Of a DNA stretch of 64,000 nucleotides, positions 37,286-46,922 are shown piece after piece. The translations under genes and the position numbers were made by a program. The notes below the pieces were generated by a model. It was not told where the DNA came from and ran no database searches. It saw only the letters and a program-made list of their open reading frames with translations. Source of the stretch: Fen-1273 sp963748405 (lineage in GTDB: Bacteria > Bacteroidota > Ignavibacteria > UBA10030 > UBA6906); NCBI GenBank assembly GCA_963748405.1, contig CAVVIT010000003.1, positions 186,001 to 250,000 on the forward strand, given 5' to 3'. How positions within the stretch are numbered: position 1 is the stretch's first letter; every line of letters begins with the position of its first letter.

Positions 37286-39097
37286 ATGACAAGTCTTCGC
37301 AATACCGTCGCACTCTTTGCCGTCTGCGCGTCTATGGCCATTGCGCAGGGGGACATCGAATCGCGTATCGCTCGCGTGGAAAAGGGGCTCCTTCCCCCGG
37401 TGCTTGTCCGGGGAGAAAGAGGATGGGATATAGCTGAGCGGATGCGCTTCTACAAGTGCCCCGGCGTGAGCATCGCGGTCATCAGAGACAATCAGATTGA
37501 CTGGGCCAAAGGCTACGGGGTCAGGGAGGCTGGGGGGACCGAACGCGTAACGAGCCAGACGGTCTTTCAGGCGGCCTCCATCAGCAAACCTGTGACAGCG
37601 ATGGCAGCGCTCAGGCTCGTCGAGCTCGGGCATATCTCACTGGATCAGGATATAAACGAATTCTTGAAGACCTGGAAGCTGCCTGAATCCCGGTTCACAT
37701 CGAAGAATAAAGCCACGCTCAGGCGTTTGCTGAGCCACACGGCCGGCATAACCGTCCACGGGTTCCCGGGGTATGCGGAGGGAGCGACGCTCCCCACAAT
37801 TGTCCAGGTTCTCGATGGGCAGCCGCCTGCCAACACGGAGCCGATTAGAGTTGATACTACTCCCGGGACGATTTCCCGCTATTCGGGGGGCGGCATCGTG
37901 ATGGTCCAGTGCGCGCTGATCGACCGCGAAGGAAAAACGTTTCCTGAAATCATGAAGGAGCGCGTGATTGACCCCCTCGGGATGACGCGAAGCACGTACT
38001 GCCAGCCTCTCCCCGAAAGCTGGCGGAGCGATGCCGCCTCCGGCCACTCCCCCGACATGTCGGTTGTCCCGGGCAAATACCACGTGTACCCCGAAATGGC
38101 GCCTGCAGGGCTCTGGACCACGCCGTCGGATCTCGCGAGATTCGCAATTGAAATCTCGCAGTCACTCGAGGGGAATTCGAACCGTGTCCTCTCGCAGGAA
38201 ATGACCAGGCAGATGCTCACGCCGGTGTTGGATGATGCGGGATTGGGTCTCTTCATCGAGCGGAGAGGGAGCACTGAATACGTCGGCCACAATGGCGCCA
38301 ACGAAGGATTCCGCTCGCAGATGGTATTTCAGAGGTCGGGGGTAAATGGCGCAGTTGTCATGATCAACGGGAGCAATTTCGACATCATCAACGAGATCAT
38401 CTACTCCATAGCCCGTGAGTACCGTTGGGACGATTATCTTCCCGAACCACACGATACGGTACACCTCTCGGGCCGGGAAGAGTCGGCAATCGTGGGTAAG
38501 TATCTCATAAACGCCGACGATGCAATTGAGATTCGCCGCGGAAATGACGGGCTCACACTTCTCGGCACGGAAGCGCGGCCCGTGAAAATACTTCCGACTT
38601 CTTCGCGGACATTTATCCGACGGGACTGGGGAATTACGTATTCGTTTGTACACGAAAGCCACGGGGTGTTCGACACACTTTGGATTAAGTCTCCCGATGG
38701 ACTGCAATCGGCACTCAGGGTGGACGGCTCATCCCGGACGCCATATGAGCTGATTGCTTCGGGGGAGCGAAAGGAGGGGATTGCTGCATACCGAAGGATC
38801 CTCCGGGACGGCCCGGATGGCGCTGCTGTCAGTGAAGATCGCCTCAACAGACTCGGGTATCAGCGCCTGAATGCGAAGGACATTGACGGCGCGATCGCCC
38901 TTTTTGGGCTGAACGTGGAACTGCACCCTGCATCGTGGAACGTCTACGACAGCCTGGGCGAGGCGTATTTGGTGAGGGGGGATCGTGAAAGCGCTATTGC
39001 GAACTATCAGAAGTCGGTTTCTCTCAACCCGCAGAATACGAGCGGCATCAACGCACTCAAGAAACTGCTGATGAGTAGCTCCGGGTCAAACAGGTAG
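37286..39097 (+). CDS. Exported serine hydrolase (beta-lactamase family) with C-terminal TPRs
   Basis: Protein of 603 residues with a signal peptide (about 1-21). The class C beta-lactamase/esterase domain spans about 48-390: nucleophile motif S98-I-S-K101, RLLSHTAGI, a Y-S-G-G-G second motif and HNGANEG as the KTG equivalent. A beta-rich domain follows (about 400-500), and the last 90 residues are two TPRs (NAKDIDGAIALFGLNVELHP, YLVRGDRESAIANYQKSVSL). This arrangement is typical of uncharacterised Bacteroidota peptidases or esterases. The start at 37286 begins the signal peptide; the frame runs 17 codons further upstream. A terminator follows at 39149. Its hydrolase domain is paralogous to that of the HEAT-fused protein at 1-1277. 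Confidence 0.88.
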   Translation: MTSLRNTVALFAVCASMAIAQGDIESRIARVEKGLLPPVLVRGERGWDIAERMRFYKCPGVSIAVIRDNQIDWAKGYGVREAGGTERVTSQTVFQAASISKPVTAMAALRLVELGHISLDQDINEFLKTWKLPESRFTSKNKATLRRLLSHTAGITVHGFPGYAEGATLPTIVQVLDGQPPANTEPIRVDTTPGTISRYSGGGIVMVQCALIDREGKTFPEIMKERVIDPLGMTRSTYCQPLPESWRSDAASGHSPDMSVVPGKYHVYPEMAPAGLWTTPSDLARFAIEISQSLEGNSNRVLSQEMTRQMLTPVLDDAGLGLFIERRGSTEYVGHNGANEGFRSQMVFQRSGVNGAVVMINGSNFDIINEIIYSIAREYRWDDYLPEPHDTVHLSGREESAIVGKYLINADDAIEIRRGNDGLTLLGTEARPVKILPTSSRTFIRRDWGITYSFVHESHGVFDTLWIKSPDGLQSALRVDGSSRTPYELIASGERKEGIAAYRRILRDGPDGAAVSEDRLNRLGYQRLNAKDIDGAIALFGLNVELHPASWNVYDSLGEAYLVRGDRESAIANYQKSVSLNPQNTSGINALKKLLMSSSGSNR

Positions 39098-39148
39098 TCG
39101 CAGGGCGTGACCAGGAAGATAGCTGCTACCGGTAGCGGTGTATTCAGG

Positions 39149-39178
39149 AACACCCCGGCTGGCGACGCCGGGGTGTTT
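39149..39178 (+). terminator. Intrinsic terminator
   Basis: AACACCCCGGC pairs with GCCGGGGTGTTT around TGGCGAC, 52 bases after the serine hydrolase stop; TTTGTGT follows. Confidence 0.75.
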
Positions 39179-39336
39179 GTGTCAATGGGATGATCGACGA
39201 AGAACTCTCTCCTCCGGGGGTGTCCATTAGAGGGTCGGCGCACGCTCGCTCCTCCTCCCGCTGTAGAGTAGGAAAAAAGTGTAGCGGTGCTCAGGTCACT
39301 ACTCTTTCGGGGATTGGTTAAATAGACTTTTGATCT

Positions 39337-40233
39337 TTACCCCTGTATTGAGACAGTTTTTGGGATAGCTAAGGTGGGTTGTTCTTGATGATATTCGGCT
39401 TCTATCTCCTGGGGTGTTCGGTACCCGAGTGAGGAGTGAAGCCGCTTTTGGTTGTAGACGATTTCGAGAAAGTGTTCGATGTTGGCGAAGGCGTCCGTGA
39501 AGTTCGAGTAGTCGTTGATGTAGACTTCCTCGACTTTGAAGGTTTTCATGAACGATTCGGCCATCGCGTTGTCGTACGGATTCGCCTTACGGCTCATGCT
39601 GATCTTGATATGGTGCTTGTTCAGCAGCGTGACGTATTCGTCGCAAGCGTATTGTACCCCCTGGTCCGAGTGATGCATCAGTTCTGCGGTGATGTTCCGA
39701 CACGCCAGCGCCATCTGGAGGGCTTCCAGAGTCAGGGCTGCGTTGATGTGACGGGAGAGTGCCCACCCGACGACTTTGCGGCTGAAGGCATCCAGAATCA
39801 CCGCCAGGTACACGAAGTCTTGCAGGAGTCGAACGTAGGTGATATCGGCTCTCCAGAGCTGATCAGGACGCACAGGAACGACGTTCTCTGCGAGGTTGGG
39901 GAAGATATGGTATCCGTGTTTCGAGTTCGTCGTGGCCACGAATCGTCTCTTCCTGCGGCATTGCAGATGGGCCTTGTGCATCAAGCGTGAAACGCGTTTA
40001 TGGTTCACCCGAAAGCCTCGCCGGCGTAGTTCGGCGGTGACCCGCGGACTGCCGTAGAAGGGCATCTCTTCGCAGATCCGCCGGATTTCCTGGAGGATTT
40101 CCCCGTTGGGATCGGGAGATTCTGCCTGAGGCTGGCGAGCCCGGTAGAAGCTCGCTCGGGGCACGTCGGCCAGATCACAGAGCCTCTGGACGGGGAGATC
40201 CTGGACAGCTTGTTCGATCAGAGGATGCATCAC
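39337..40233 (-). CDS. IS3-family transposase, OrfB (catalytic)
   Basis: Integrase-type catalytic protein of 298 residues with an HTH_21-like N terminus (FYGSPRVTAELRRRGFRVN, HKRVSRLMH) and the DDE residues in WRADITY, HHSDQGVQYA and NAMAESF. Its GTG/ATG start region overlaps the OrfA stop (GTGATG). It is therefore probably made by termination-reinitiation, or by frameshifting at the TTTTTTAAAAAAAG run inside OrfA. The stop codon lies at the extreme end of the element. It appears intact. Confidence 0.92.
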   Translation of the reverse strand: MMHPLIEQAVQDLPVQRLCDLADVPRASFYRARQPQAESPDPNGEILQEIRRICEEMPFYGSPRVTAELRRRGFRVNHKRVSRLMHKAHLQCRRKRRFVATTNSKHGYHIFPNLAENVVPVRPDQLWRADITYVRLLQDFVYLAVILDAFSRKVVGWALSRHINAALTLEALQMALACRNITAELMHHSDQGVQYACDEYVTLLNKHHIKISMSRKANPYDNAMAESFMKTFKVEEVYINDYSNFTDAFANIEHFLEIVYNQKRLHSSLGYRTPQEIEAEYHQEQPTLAIPKTVSIQG

Positions 40234-40562
40234 GGTTTCGTACTCCCGGGGCTGCCCTTGGACAAAATATTCTTTGCAACGGACAAGGCTTTTTTTAAAA
40301 AATCATTTTCCAGGGCTAGACGCCCGACCATGCGTTCCAGGTCAGCGATGCGTTCTTCGTGAGCTTTCGATGGGTCGTTCGTCTCCCGTTGAGTCCCAAA
40401 CGCGTGCTCGGGGTCCTCACGGTACTGCCGGTCCCAATCGTAAATCACATTCGGGTGGAGCTCAAACTGGCGGGAAAGCTCAACCGCAGATTGGCCAGAA
40501 CGATATGCCTCAACAACCTTGATCTTGAAGTCTCGGGAAAACTTCCGCCGCTCTTTCGACAT
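40230..40562 (-). CDS. IS3-family transposase, OrfA (HTH)
   Basis: A 110-residue DNA-binding protein: RRKFSRDFKIKVVEAYRSGQ helix-turn-helix followed by a leucine-zipper-like segment (RIADLERMVGRLALENDFLK). It contains the slippery sequence TTTTTTAAAAAAAG near codons 90-95. The start at MSKERRKFS is preferred over one two codons earlier. Confidence 0.9.
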   Translation of the reverse strand: MSKERRKFSRDFKIKVVEAYRSGQSAVELSRQFELHPNVIYDWDRQYREDPEHAFGTQRETNDPSKAHEERIADLERMVGRLALENDFLKKALSVAKNILSKGSPGSTKP

Positions 40563-40628
40563 GGGCATCTCCTCCTGAGGAAATGTCCACCTTAGTACTC
40601 AAAAACATTGTCTCACGCAAGGGGTGAA

Positions 40629-41374
40629 GTTCAGTCTCTCCGTCATCTTCTAACAATAGTGATTTTCCGTTTTTGCCAAACAATACTGGGGTTATTTCAA
40701 ATACACTTTCCCTGCTTATATATTGCAGTGGTTTTGCCATTGGTATAACAGAATTATCCTTTACAAACACAGGAATATGTCCCAGACATGATGTTTTGCT
40801 TATTCTTTGACCACCCTCCAATTTATCGCCGTTCCAGAAATCATACCAGGTACCCTTAGGTAAATAAACCATTCGAGTATTCTTATCAGATGCTGACTCA
40901 CCTTCATCTACCCTTAATATTTTGATGTTCCTTAATTCTATATCAACTTCCCCATGTCTTTGTCCCCATGGTTTTCCAATGTATAATGAATACTGTCCAC
41001 CTCTATCAGCCACAAAATCTTCCCGGAACAATCTACCGGAAGTGGAATTTTGTATTCTGTCGTTGTAAAATTTTCCTACATCAGATTGTATGTTGTTAAC
41101 AATGCTCCAAAGTCGTGTACCAATAAACTCAGTATTTCCTGAGTACTCAAACTCAATAATATATCGCTGTCCTTTTTTCAGATTGAATGGGATCTTAATA
41201 CCACTCAATCCCGGGTTATCGGCTCTTGCTACAATTTTAAGATTGTTGATTCCTATAGAAATTGCTGCACCATTTTCTAAAGGTATCTGAGAATACTCAG
41301 GAATCTTCACGTCGTCCAAATATTTGAATGAATTATTGGGCAACACAGGTGCTACAAGCAAATTATCACCCAAT
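40629..41374 (-). pseudogene. GH31 glucosidase-like gene, C-terminal part
   Basis: AT-rich minus-strand sequence encoding the end of a GH31 protein: LGDNLLVAPVL, the post-barrel beta-sandwich, VYLPKGTWYDFWNG, and GHIPVFVKDNSVIPM, ending at LLLEDDGET where the IS3-family element cuts in. A lectin-like insert (KKGQRYIIEFEYSGNTEFIG) lies between LLVAPVL and the sandwich. The upstream part is at 44102-45847, separated by the IS21 element. Removing that element and one copy of CACCCAAT restores QDEWLLGDNLLVAPV. Confidence 0.88.
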
Positions 41375-41419
41375 TGTCGAGGACCACGTATATTCCCCAG
41401 TCTAAAAGGTCGTAGGGCC

Positions 41420-41583
41420 AGATCATTCCCCAGTTCCGGGGTCAGATGATTCGCCAGTTCCGGGGCCAGATCATTCCCCAGTTTCGGGGTCAGATGATTC
41501 CCCAGTTCCAGGGCCAGATCATTCCCCAGTTCCGGGGTCAGATGATTCCCCAGTTCCAGGGCCAGATGATTCCCCACCCACAG
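41420..41583 (+). repeat. 24-bp tandem repeats inside the IS21 left end
   Basis: Six full units and one partial unit of AGAT(C/G)ATTCCCCAGTTCC then (G/A)GGG(T/C)C, head to tail, starting at 41420, 41444, 41468, 41492, 41516, 41540 and 41564. Alternating bases suggest 48-bp duplications. The core ATTCCCCA is also in the terminal repeat, so these are probably extra transposase-binding sites. Because 24 is a multiple of three, the repeats read as an open frame, which is not a gene. Confidence 0.9.
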
Positions 41584-41669
41584 AGTTGGCATCCATTCAC
41601 ATCAAGCCATAGCTTGCATCCCTGCATAAATCAGGCGCATTTCAACAGCCTTAAGGGAACTCACGAGCT

Positions 41670-43268
41670 ATGTCATTCAAAAGGGTGCAAACCGTGGAAA
41701 TCTGGTCGATTCTTCGTCGTTGGAGCGACAAACAGTCCATTAGTGCGATCGCCGTTGCCTGTGGCTGCGATCGAAAAACCGTCCGGTCCTACATCGAGAT
41801 GGCCCGGCGAATGGGAATCGCAAAAGAGGAGCTCGTTCCGGAGCGAAAAGAGGAGTTGCTCCCCCTGCTGCAGGAGGCGTCCGTCCGACTCCATTGCAGA
41901 GCATCGAGTAAGTTACTCCTTGAGGGGCATGTCGATGAGATCCTCGCTCTGATCAATGATCGGGAAAACCCGCTGAAGCCCAAGACGGCGTTTGAGGTCA
42001 TCGTGTTCAGGTACGAGCTCCAGGGCAAGGTCAGTTACTCGACGTTCAAGCGTCTTGCCCGCGCACGAGCTCTTGTCCGCGACGGCAAACGGGTCACGTG
42101 CCGTATCGAGACGCCGCCTGCTCAGCAGATCCAGCTTGACTACGGAAAAATGGGCCTCTTGTGGGATCCTCTGGAGAGAAGGCGGAAGACTCTGTACGCC
42201 TTCATCGGCACGCTTGGCTTCAGTCGCCACAAGTTCGTTCAGTTCGTCTACAGCCAGAACCAGCAGAGCTTCGTGCAAAGCCATGTCGATATGTTTACCT
42301 GGTTCGGCGGCGTCACCCGGGTGCTGACGATCGACAACCTGAAGGACGGGGTGCTCAAACCGGACATCTACGATCCGGTCCTCAACCGGGCCTATGCCGA
42401 TCTTGCCGAGTACTACAAAACCTTTATCGACCCCTGCCGCATCGCCTCACCCCAGGACAAGGGGAAGGTCGAACGCGATGTCCCGACGGTGCGCGAGTTT
42501 TACAGGAAAATCATCACCCTGTACCCGTCGGCGACAATCGGAGATCTCAATGGTCACGCCCGGGAGTGGCTCGTTCAGGAATACGGCGCACGACCTCACG
42601 GCAGCACTGGAGAGCCGTCCTACGCGCTCTTCACACAATACGAACGCCCCGCGCTTACGCCCCTGCCCGTTGATCCCTTCACCGTAGCCTTGTGGAAGCA
42701 GGCGGTGGTGCATCCCGATCACTTCATCCAGGCAAACGGATATCGCTTTACACTGTCCGACGAGTTTATCGGCAAAACGGTCCAGGTGATGTTGGGACCA
42801 CGACATGCAAAGATCTACTTCGAAAACCAGCTGATCAAGACAAAGCTCATGACGGGGGAAAAGGTCTACATCGACTGGGAGGACTTTCCTTCCACCGTCG
42901 CGTTTGCCCTCTCGGAAGAGACTCCGCGCCGGCTTATCAACAAGGCCCGCCACTGCGGAGGAAGCGCCTTCGAGGACCTTGTCGTGGGCCTCTTGAGCGT
43001 TCCGGGCTTCTCCTATCTGCGCCGGGTCATGGGGCTGATGAATCTTGTCACGGGATATCGCTCCGAGGTGGTCGAAGCTGCCGCCAAACTCGCCCTCACC
43101 GTGGATAATCCGATCTCGACGCATCTGTTTAAGCACATGCTCGAGTCCCTCCGCAAACAAGAGGAGGAATCTGTTCTGGTCGAAGGCCTCCCGCTCTCAG
43201 ACGAGACTGAGAGCTTTATGCGCCCCGCCGAGTACTTCATCCGGGAAGGAGGACGGATCAATGGCTAA
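41670..43268 (+). CDS. istA: IS21 transposase IstA
   Basis: Protein of 532 residues with an N-terminal HTH (SISAIAVACGCDRKTVRSYI) and an rve-type catalytic core: D in IQLDYGKMG, D in LTIDNLKDG and E in DKGKVERDV. The C-terminal beta-rich region is typical of IstA. It overlaps istB by eight bases. It appears intact, so the element may be active. Confidence 0.95.
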   Translation: MSFKRVQTVEIWSILRRWSDKQSISAIAVACGCDRKTVRSYIEMARRMGIAKEELVPERKEELLPLLQEASVRLHCRASSKLLLEGHVDEILALINDRENPLKPKTAFEVIVFRYELQGKVSYSTFKRLARARALVRDGKRVTCRIETPPAQQIQLDYGKMGLLWDPLERRRKTLYAFIGTLGFSRHKFVQFVYSQNQQSFVQSHVDMFTWFGGVTRVLTIDNLKDGVLKPDIYDPVLNRAYADLAEYYKTFIDPCRIASPQDKGKVERDVPTVREFYRKIITLYPSATIGDLNGHAREWLVQEYGARPHGSTGEPSYALFTQYERPALTPLPVDPFTVALWKQAVVHPDHFIQANGYRFTLSDEFIGKTVQVMLGPRHAKIYFENQLIKTKLMTGEKVYIDWEDFPSTVAFALSEETPRRLINKARHCGGSAFEDLVVGLLSVPGFSYLRRVMGLMNLVTGYRSEVVEAAAKLALTVDNPISTHLFKHMLESLRKQEEESVLVEGLPLSDETESFMRPAEYFIREGGRING

Positions 43269-44016
43269 TACCGCGGACCTTACCTCCCAGCTCCGGGCAC
43301 TGAAGCTCTCCGGAATCCTCGACACCCTTGATATGCGGCTCCTGGAGGCCCAGCAGAGCCAGCTCTCGTTCCCGGAAATCCTGACGATGCTCTTCTCCGA
43401 TGAACTGGAAGCCAGGCGGAACCGGAAACTCGCCCGCCTGATCAAGCACGCGGGCCTGAATGCGGGTCAGACACTGGAATCCTTCGACTTCGATATCGCA
43501 ACTTCAGCCAATCGGCCGCTCATCCGTGATCTTGCGACCTGTCGATTTATCGAACGCTCTGAAAACGTCTTCTTCCTCGGGCCCACCGGCACTGGGAAGA
43601 CGCATCTGGCACAAGCACTCTCACACGCCGCTTGCCGGCGGTACTTGTCGGTGGAGTTTTATACGTTCGGTGAACTCTTCAGTGCGCTCACCAAGGCTGA
43701 CCTCACAGGATCGGCCGATAGGCTTCTGCGGGCGCTCTGCCGGAGCGATCTGGTCGTCCTCGACGAGTTTGCGTTCAAACGACTCGACCAGAAGGCCGCA
43801 GAATGGCTTTACATGATCGTCGACAGCAGGTACTCGACTGGTTCGATCATCCTGACGAGCAACAGATCCTTCGACGACTGGCTTGCCATCTTCCCGGACA
43901 AGGTCATGGCCAACGCCGTCATGGACCGACTGGCGCACAATGCGCACCAGATCGTCCTCAAAGGAGAGTCGTACAGAAAGAAAAAGGGCCTGAAATCCGA
44001 ACCGCTCAAGGAGTAA
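43261..44016 (+). CDS. istB: IS21 helper ATPase IstB
   Basis: AAA+ protein of 251 residues related to DnaA/DnaC. Walker A is GPTGTGKTHLA, Walker B is LVVLDEFAF and sensor residues lie in IILTSNRSFDDW. It selects the target and stimulates IstA. The ATG at 43261 has GGAGG upstream; the longer frame beginning at 43045 lies within istA and is not used. Confidence 0.95.
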   Translation: MANTADLTSQLRALKLSGILDTLDMRLLEAQQSQLSFPEILTMLFSDELEARRNRKLARLIKHAGLNAGQTLESFDFDIATSANRPLIRDLATCRFIERSENVFFLGPTGTGKTHLAQALSHAACRRYLSVEFYTFGELFSALTKADLTGSADRLLRALCRSDLVVLDEFAFKRLDQKAAEWLYMIVDSRYSTGSIILTSNRSFDDWLAIFPDKVMANAVMDRLAHNAHQIVLKGESYRKKKGLKSEPLKE

Positions 44017-44101
44017 ATCATGACTGAATAGACAACCGCTCTTCCAACTTTAGGGTGGGGAATACTCTGACCCTCAAAGTGGGGAATATCGTGGCCCTTG
44101 A

Positions 44102-45847
44102 CACCCAATAGCCATTCGTCCTGTAAAGCAAAAGTATTGATATCCTCACTATAATCCATTGATAATGCTCTTACAGGCGGAATCCCCATCGTATTATATT
44201 TATAGAACGCCGAATATAAATAGGGGAGCAATGACATTCGAAGATTATTGAATGTTCTCACCAGATTAATATAAGCCGACGGATCCTTCAGTAAAATACC
44301 TGCTTCATTTTTGTCTATATCCGGTTGCAGCCAGGGAAAATATTCAAATTGCCAACCATTGTATAACATTTGTGCTGAAAATGTCATAATGCCGATACGC
44401 ATAGAATAGTCTTCCAGAGTTTTTGCATCACGGACCTCCGGGGTCCACAAGATCCCTGAATAGCCGGAACTTAAAATATATCTTACATAATCATCAATAT
44501 CATTCTCGTCACTATAAATGACAAAAGGCATCGGAGCAGCGAGTGCATATGACGCTCGCACATTGCTGTATGTGCGTTTGTTTTCTCTCCTGAATCCTCC
44601 ATAAATGCTCCTTTGATAGAGCCGGCCCAGCAACATGTGCATTTGTTCCCCATCCAAACCAGAAGGAAATCTTGTGAACTCCGGGAATTGCCACTCTTCA
44701 AAGGCTTTCTGTAAATTTCCCGAACCATCACATTCATCTAATTTAAATCCATCTATTCCTTTTTGAATTAATTGTTTTCTGTGATATTCAGCAAATAGAT
44801 CTGATGTTTCTTCATCGGCAAAGTCAGGCACAAGCCCGTTCCAGACACAAAAGTTACCAGATCGCGTCAATAATTGTTTATAAATCGGGCTCAGATTGTC
44901 AACATAAGCCTGTTCCCATAAATCCAGACCAAAATTGTTATCATGAACCCTTTTTATAAATTCATCAGGATGGGGGAAGTTTATTTTATTCCAATCATAT
45001 GTTGACGAATAAGAATGAGTTTGCCATCCACCTTCCAATCCAATTGATGAAAACGGAATTTCTTCTTTTCTGATTTCACTTATCATTTTAAGGACTTTGT
45101 TTTCGTTATGGCTGGCTTTCATTAAGTAACGAGGCGCCAAACCTGATAACGACGGCAATGCCCCGCCTCCTGAAAAAAGGTTGTATCGTGATACTACATC
45201 AAGCATTATCGATCCACGGAATACATATACTTCCACTCCCTGTGCTACCGGAACTTCAATATAGAGTGCCGGATTTTCCTTTTCCTGCTTGCCGTATACG
45301 TCTTCAATATTTGTGGTATTTACATCATGTTTAGCGGAACCCATTTTTTGTTTATCTTCATTACTCATGGCTTGTGCTTCACCAATTGAGAATACACAAT
45401 AGCGGGCAGAGTTTACATATATTCCATATCCTGCACTGCTAACGATAAAAGGAACAGGTGCATGAGATCTCCCTTTCCCATCGGGATCGCTTGAATGGGT
45501 TTGTAATTGTTTTCTCCAGCCGTTTTGTATCAAACTCTTACATTGCAAACCAAGTCCAAAAAGAGTCTCTTCCTTCTTAACCGGTATCTCTATAAGTGTA
45601 CCTCTTGGAGTGACAGATATTTGAATATCAGAAAGTTTAAATGGTAACTCTTTTGATGCTGTCATTTGGCTGATCGCGTCTGTTTTTATCGGGAAATCTC
45701 TAAACGATGTAGGAGTAAGCTTTTCGGGCTTTCCAGCTTTTAACTCCCAGATACCATTCGCTATTTCTTTGATGTGAACTCCCTTATTGATCTCAGGTGA
45801 TGATTGGCTGCACTCAAAAAAAAGTAATGCAACTATTGATTCCTGTA
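44102..45847 (-). pseudogene. GH31 glucosidase-like gene, N-terminal and catalytic part
   Basis: AT-rich minus-strand frame of about 580 codons with the GH31 N-domain (LFGLGLQCKSL) and catalytic barrel: GLDLWEQAYVDNL, the nucleophile aspartate in GIDGFKLDECDG, RSIYGGFRRENKRTYSNVRA and SGYSGILWTPEV. It ends at LQDEWLLG at the IS21 junction. Upstream of the first methionine (45665) the frame stays open to the IS630 insertion and reads SIVALLFFECSQSS, like the end of a lipoprotein signal peptide, so the true start has been cut off. GH31 enzymes hydrolyse alpha-glucosides, alpha-xylosides or sulfoquinovosides. The low GC content contrasts sharply with the flanks. Confidence 0.9.
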
Positions 45848-45867
45848 TAAATAAAGTCCTATAAAGG

Positions 45868-46368
45868 TCAAAAAAGAGAGGAACGACGTAGAAACGCTCT
45901 CAGAAGGGCCGGTTTTTTCTGGATGGCTCTGGTGTAGCGCCGAGTCTCACGTGCCAGGTCATCGACTTCCACGGGGGCGTTGTTTGCCATTCCACCTGTC
46001 TTGAGGTATCCCCAAAGGTATTCGACGGGGTTCAATTCAGGTGCATAGGGCGGGAAGAACTCCATGCGAAGCCTTGATTGAGAGGCGATCATGTTGTGAA
46101 CGATTTTGGCTTTGTGAGTCCTCGAACGGTCCCAAACGACAATGCATCGCCCGGTAATGTGTCGTTTGAGCTGATCGAGAAATGCCAGCGCGAGAACGGC
46201 ATTAATGTTGACGTTCTTGTGGAGCCGAAAGAAGAGACGGACCCGGCGACCGTGAGGGGACACGACAATAGCGGCAATGGCTGAGACCTTTTGATGAGAG
46301 CGGGTACGATGGTAGATACTGGGAGTTTGTCCACGCGGCGCCCACGTACGGCGAACGACGGGTGCCAT
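45868..46368 (-). CDS. IS630 transposase, second frame (DDE domain)
   Basis: DDE domain: read in the -1 frame from the slippery site, the protein continues LIDESGFLMAPVVRRTWAPR, the first catalytic aspartate block of IS630 enzymes. CIVVWDRSRTHKA (D) and YAPELNPVEYLWGYLK (E) follow. The ATG at 46368 is internal to this domain, so independent translation would give a defective protein; fusion by frameshifting is expected. Confidence 0.9.
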   Translation of the reverse strand: MAPVVRRTWAPRGQTPSIYHRTRSHQKVSAIAAIVVSPHGRRVRLFFRLHKNVNINAVLALAFLDQLKRHITGRCIVVWDRSRTHKAKIVHNMIASQSRLRMEFFPPYAPELNPVEYLWGYLKTGGMANNAPVEVDDLARETRRYTRAIQKKPALLRAFLRRSSLF

Positions 46369-46406
46369 CAGAAAACCGCTTTCATCTATGAGCGCAAGCG
46401 ACGCTC

Positions 46407-46886
46407 TTAACGAACGGGCTTTTTTTTAGTGTGCGGCCACTCCACCCGGCGCCAGGTGTGAACCTGATGCTCGTCGCGTTCAACGGGCCGTCGCTGAGGC
46501 TTTTGCGGCGACCATCCCAGGGAGCGCATCAAACGCGAAAGATGATCAACATGATAGCTCACACCGAAGTGTTTGTCGATGACCGACGCGATCCGAGGGC
46601 ATGTCCACAGATCAGTAGGGAACCCGGCAGCACGTCCCCCTTTGAGCAGAAGCTGCTCGAGTTTCCGGCGCTTCCCTGCGCTCAGGCGATGCGGGCGACC
46701 CGTGTTCGGCCGAGCCTCGATGCCCTCCCTTCCCTGGGATCGATAAGCTGCGTTCCATCGCCGAACGCTCCGACGATCAACACCAAGCATACGAGCGACA
46801 TCAACAGGTCGCTGACCCTCACGCAAGAGCCGAATTGCTCGATCCCGACGATCTTCCAATACTTCTGGTTTTCCAGATGGGCGCAT
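46407..46886 (-). CDS. IS630 transposase, first frame (HTH domain)
   Basis: A 159-residue DNA-binding part with two helix-turn-helix units (LREGQRPVDVARMLGVDRRS; VIDKHFGVSYHVDHLSRLMR). It ends shortly after PHTKKKPVR. The A8 run (minus strand, 46420-46427) lets ribosomes slip -1 into the DDE frame, as in many two-frame IS630 elements. The start ATG lies 34 bases inside the element end. Confidence 0.9.
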   Translation of the reverse strand: MRPSGKPEVLEDRRDRAIRLLREGQRPVDVARMLGVDRRSVRRWNAAYRSQGREGIEARPNTGRPHRLSAGKRRKLEQLLLKGGRAAGFPTDLWTCPRIASVIDKHFGVSYHVDHLSRLMRSLGWSPQKPQRRPVERDEHQVHTWRRVEWPHTKKKPVR

Positions 46887-46922
46887 GGTTCACCTCCCAC
46901 CCGCAATATAGGACATTTATTA

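Larger units (their letters stand above)
39337..40628 (-). mobile_element. IS3-family element inserted at the 3' end of the GH31 gene
   Basis: Inverted ends contain TGAGACAGTTTTTG (39349 onward) and, inverted, TGAGACAATGTTTTTG (ending 40615). A CCCCT block outside each suggests the true termini lie near 39337 and 40628. It carries two overlapping frames typical of IS3. No target duplication could be found, so the outer boundaries are approximate and a flanking deletion is possible. Confidence 0.8.
41375..44101 (+). mobile_element. IS21-family element in the GH31 gene
   Basis: Ends are TGTCGAGGACCACGTATATT (41375) and, inverted, TGTCAAGGGCCACGATATTC (44101). It is flanked by an 8-bp direct duplication CACCCAAT at 41367-41374 and 44102-44109. 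It encodes the istA/istB pair. The duplication and the exact repair of the host frame define the boundaries to the base. Confidence 0.95.
45850..46920 (-). mobile_element. Full-length IS630-family element
   Basis: Flanked by TA dinucleotides (45848-45849 and 46921-46922), the usual target of this family. The inverted ends are AATAAAGTCCTATA and ATAAATGTCCTATA. It holds two frames joined by a slippery A8 run. It interrupts the 5' end of the GH31 gene. A truncated, nearly identical copy is at 3971-4471. Confidence 0.88.

Noticed and set aside
41400..41592. Possible CRISPR array in the 24-bp repeats
   Set aside because: Repeats are head to tail without spacers and lie within an IS21 end; they share the ATTCCCCA core of the terminal repeat.
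40510..41592. Continuous reading frame joining the GH31 C-terminal part to a repetitive ELGNHLTP-type peptide
   Set aside because: The repetitive part is the IS21 left end, open only because the repeat unit is 24 bases; the host frame truly breaks at 41374/41375.
43809..44101. C-terminal extension of the GH31 catalytic frame into VKGHDIPHFEG and beyond
   Set aside because: This is IS21 right-end sequence read antisense to istB; the true continuation is at 41374 downward.
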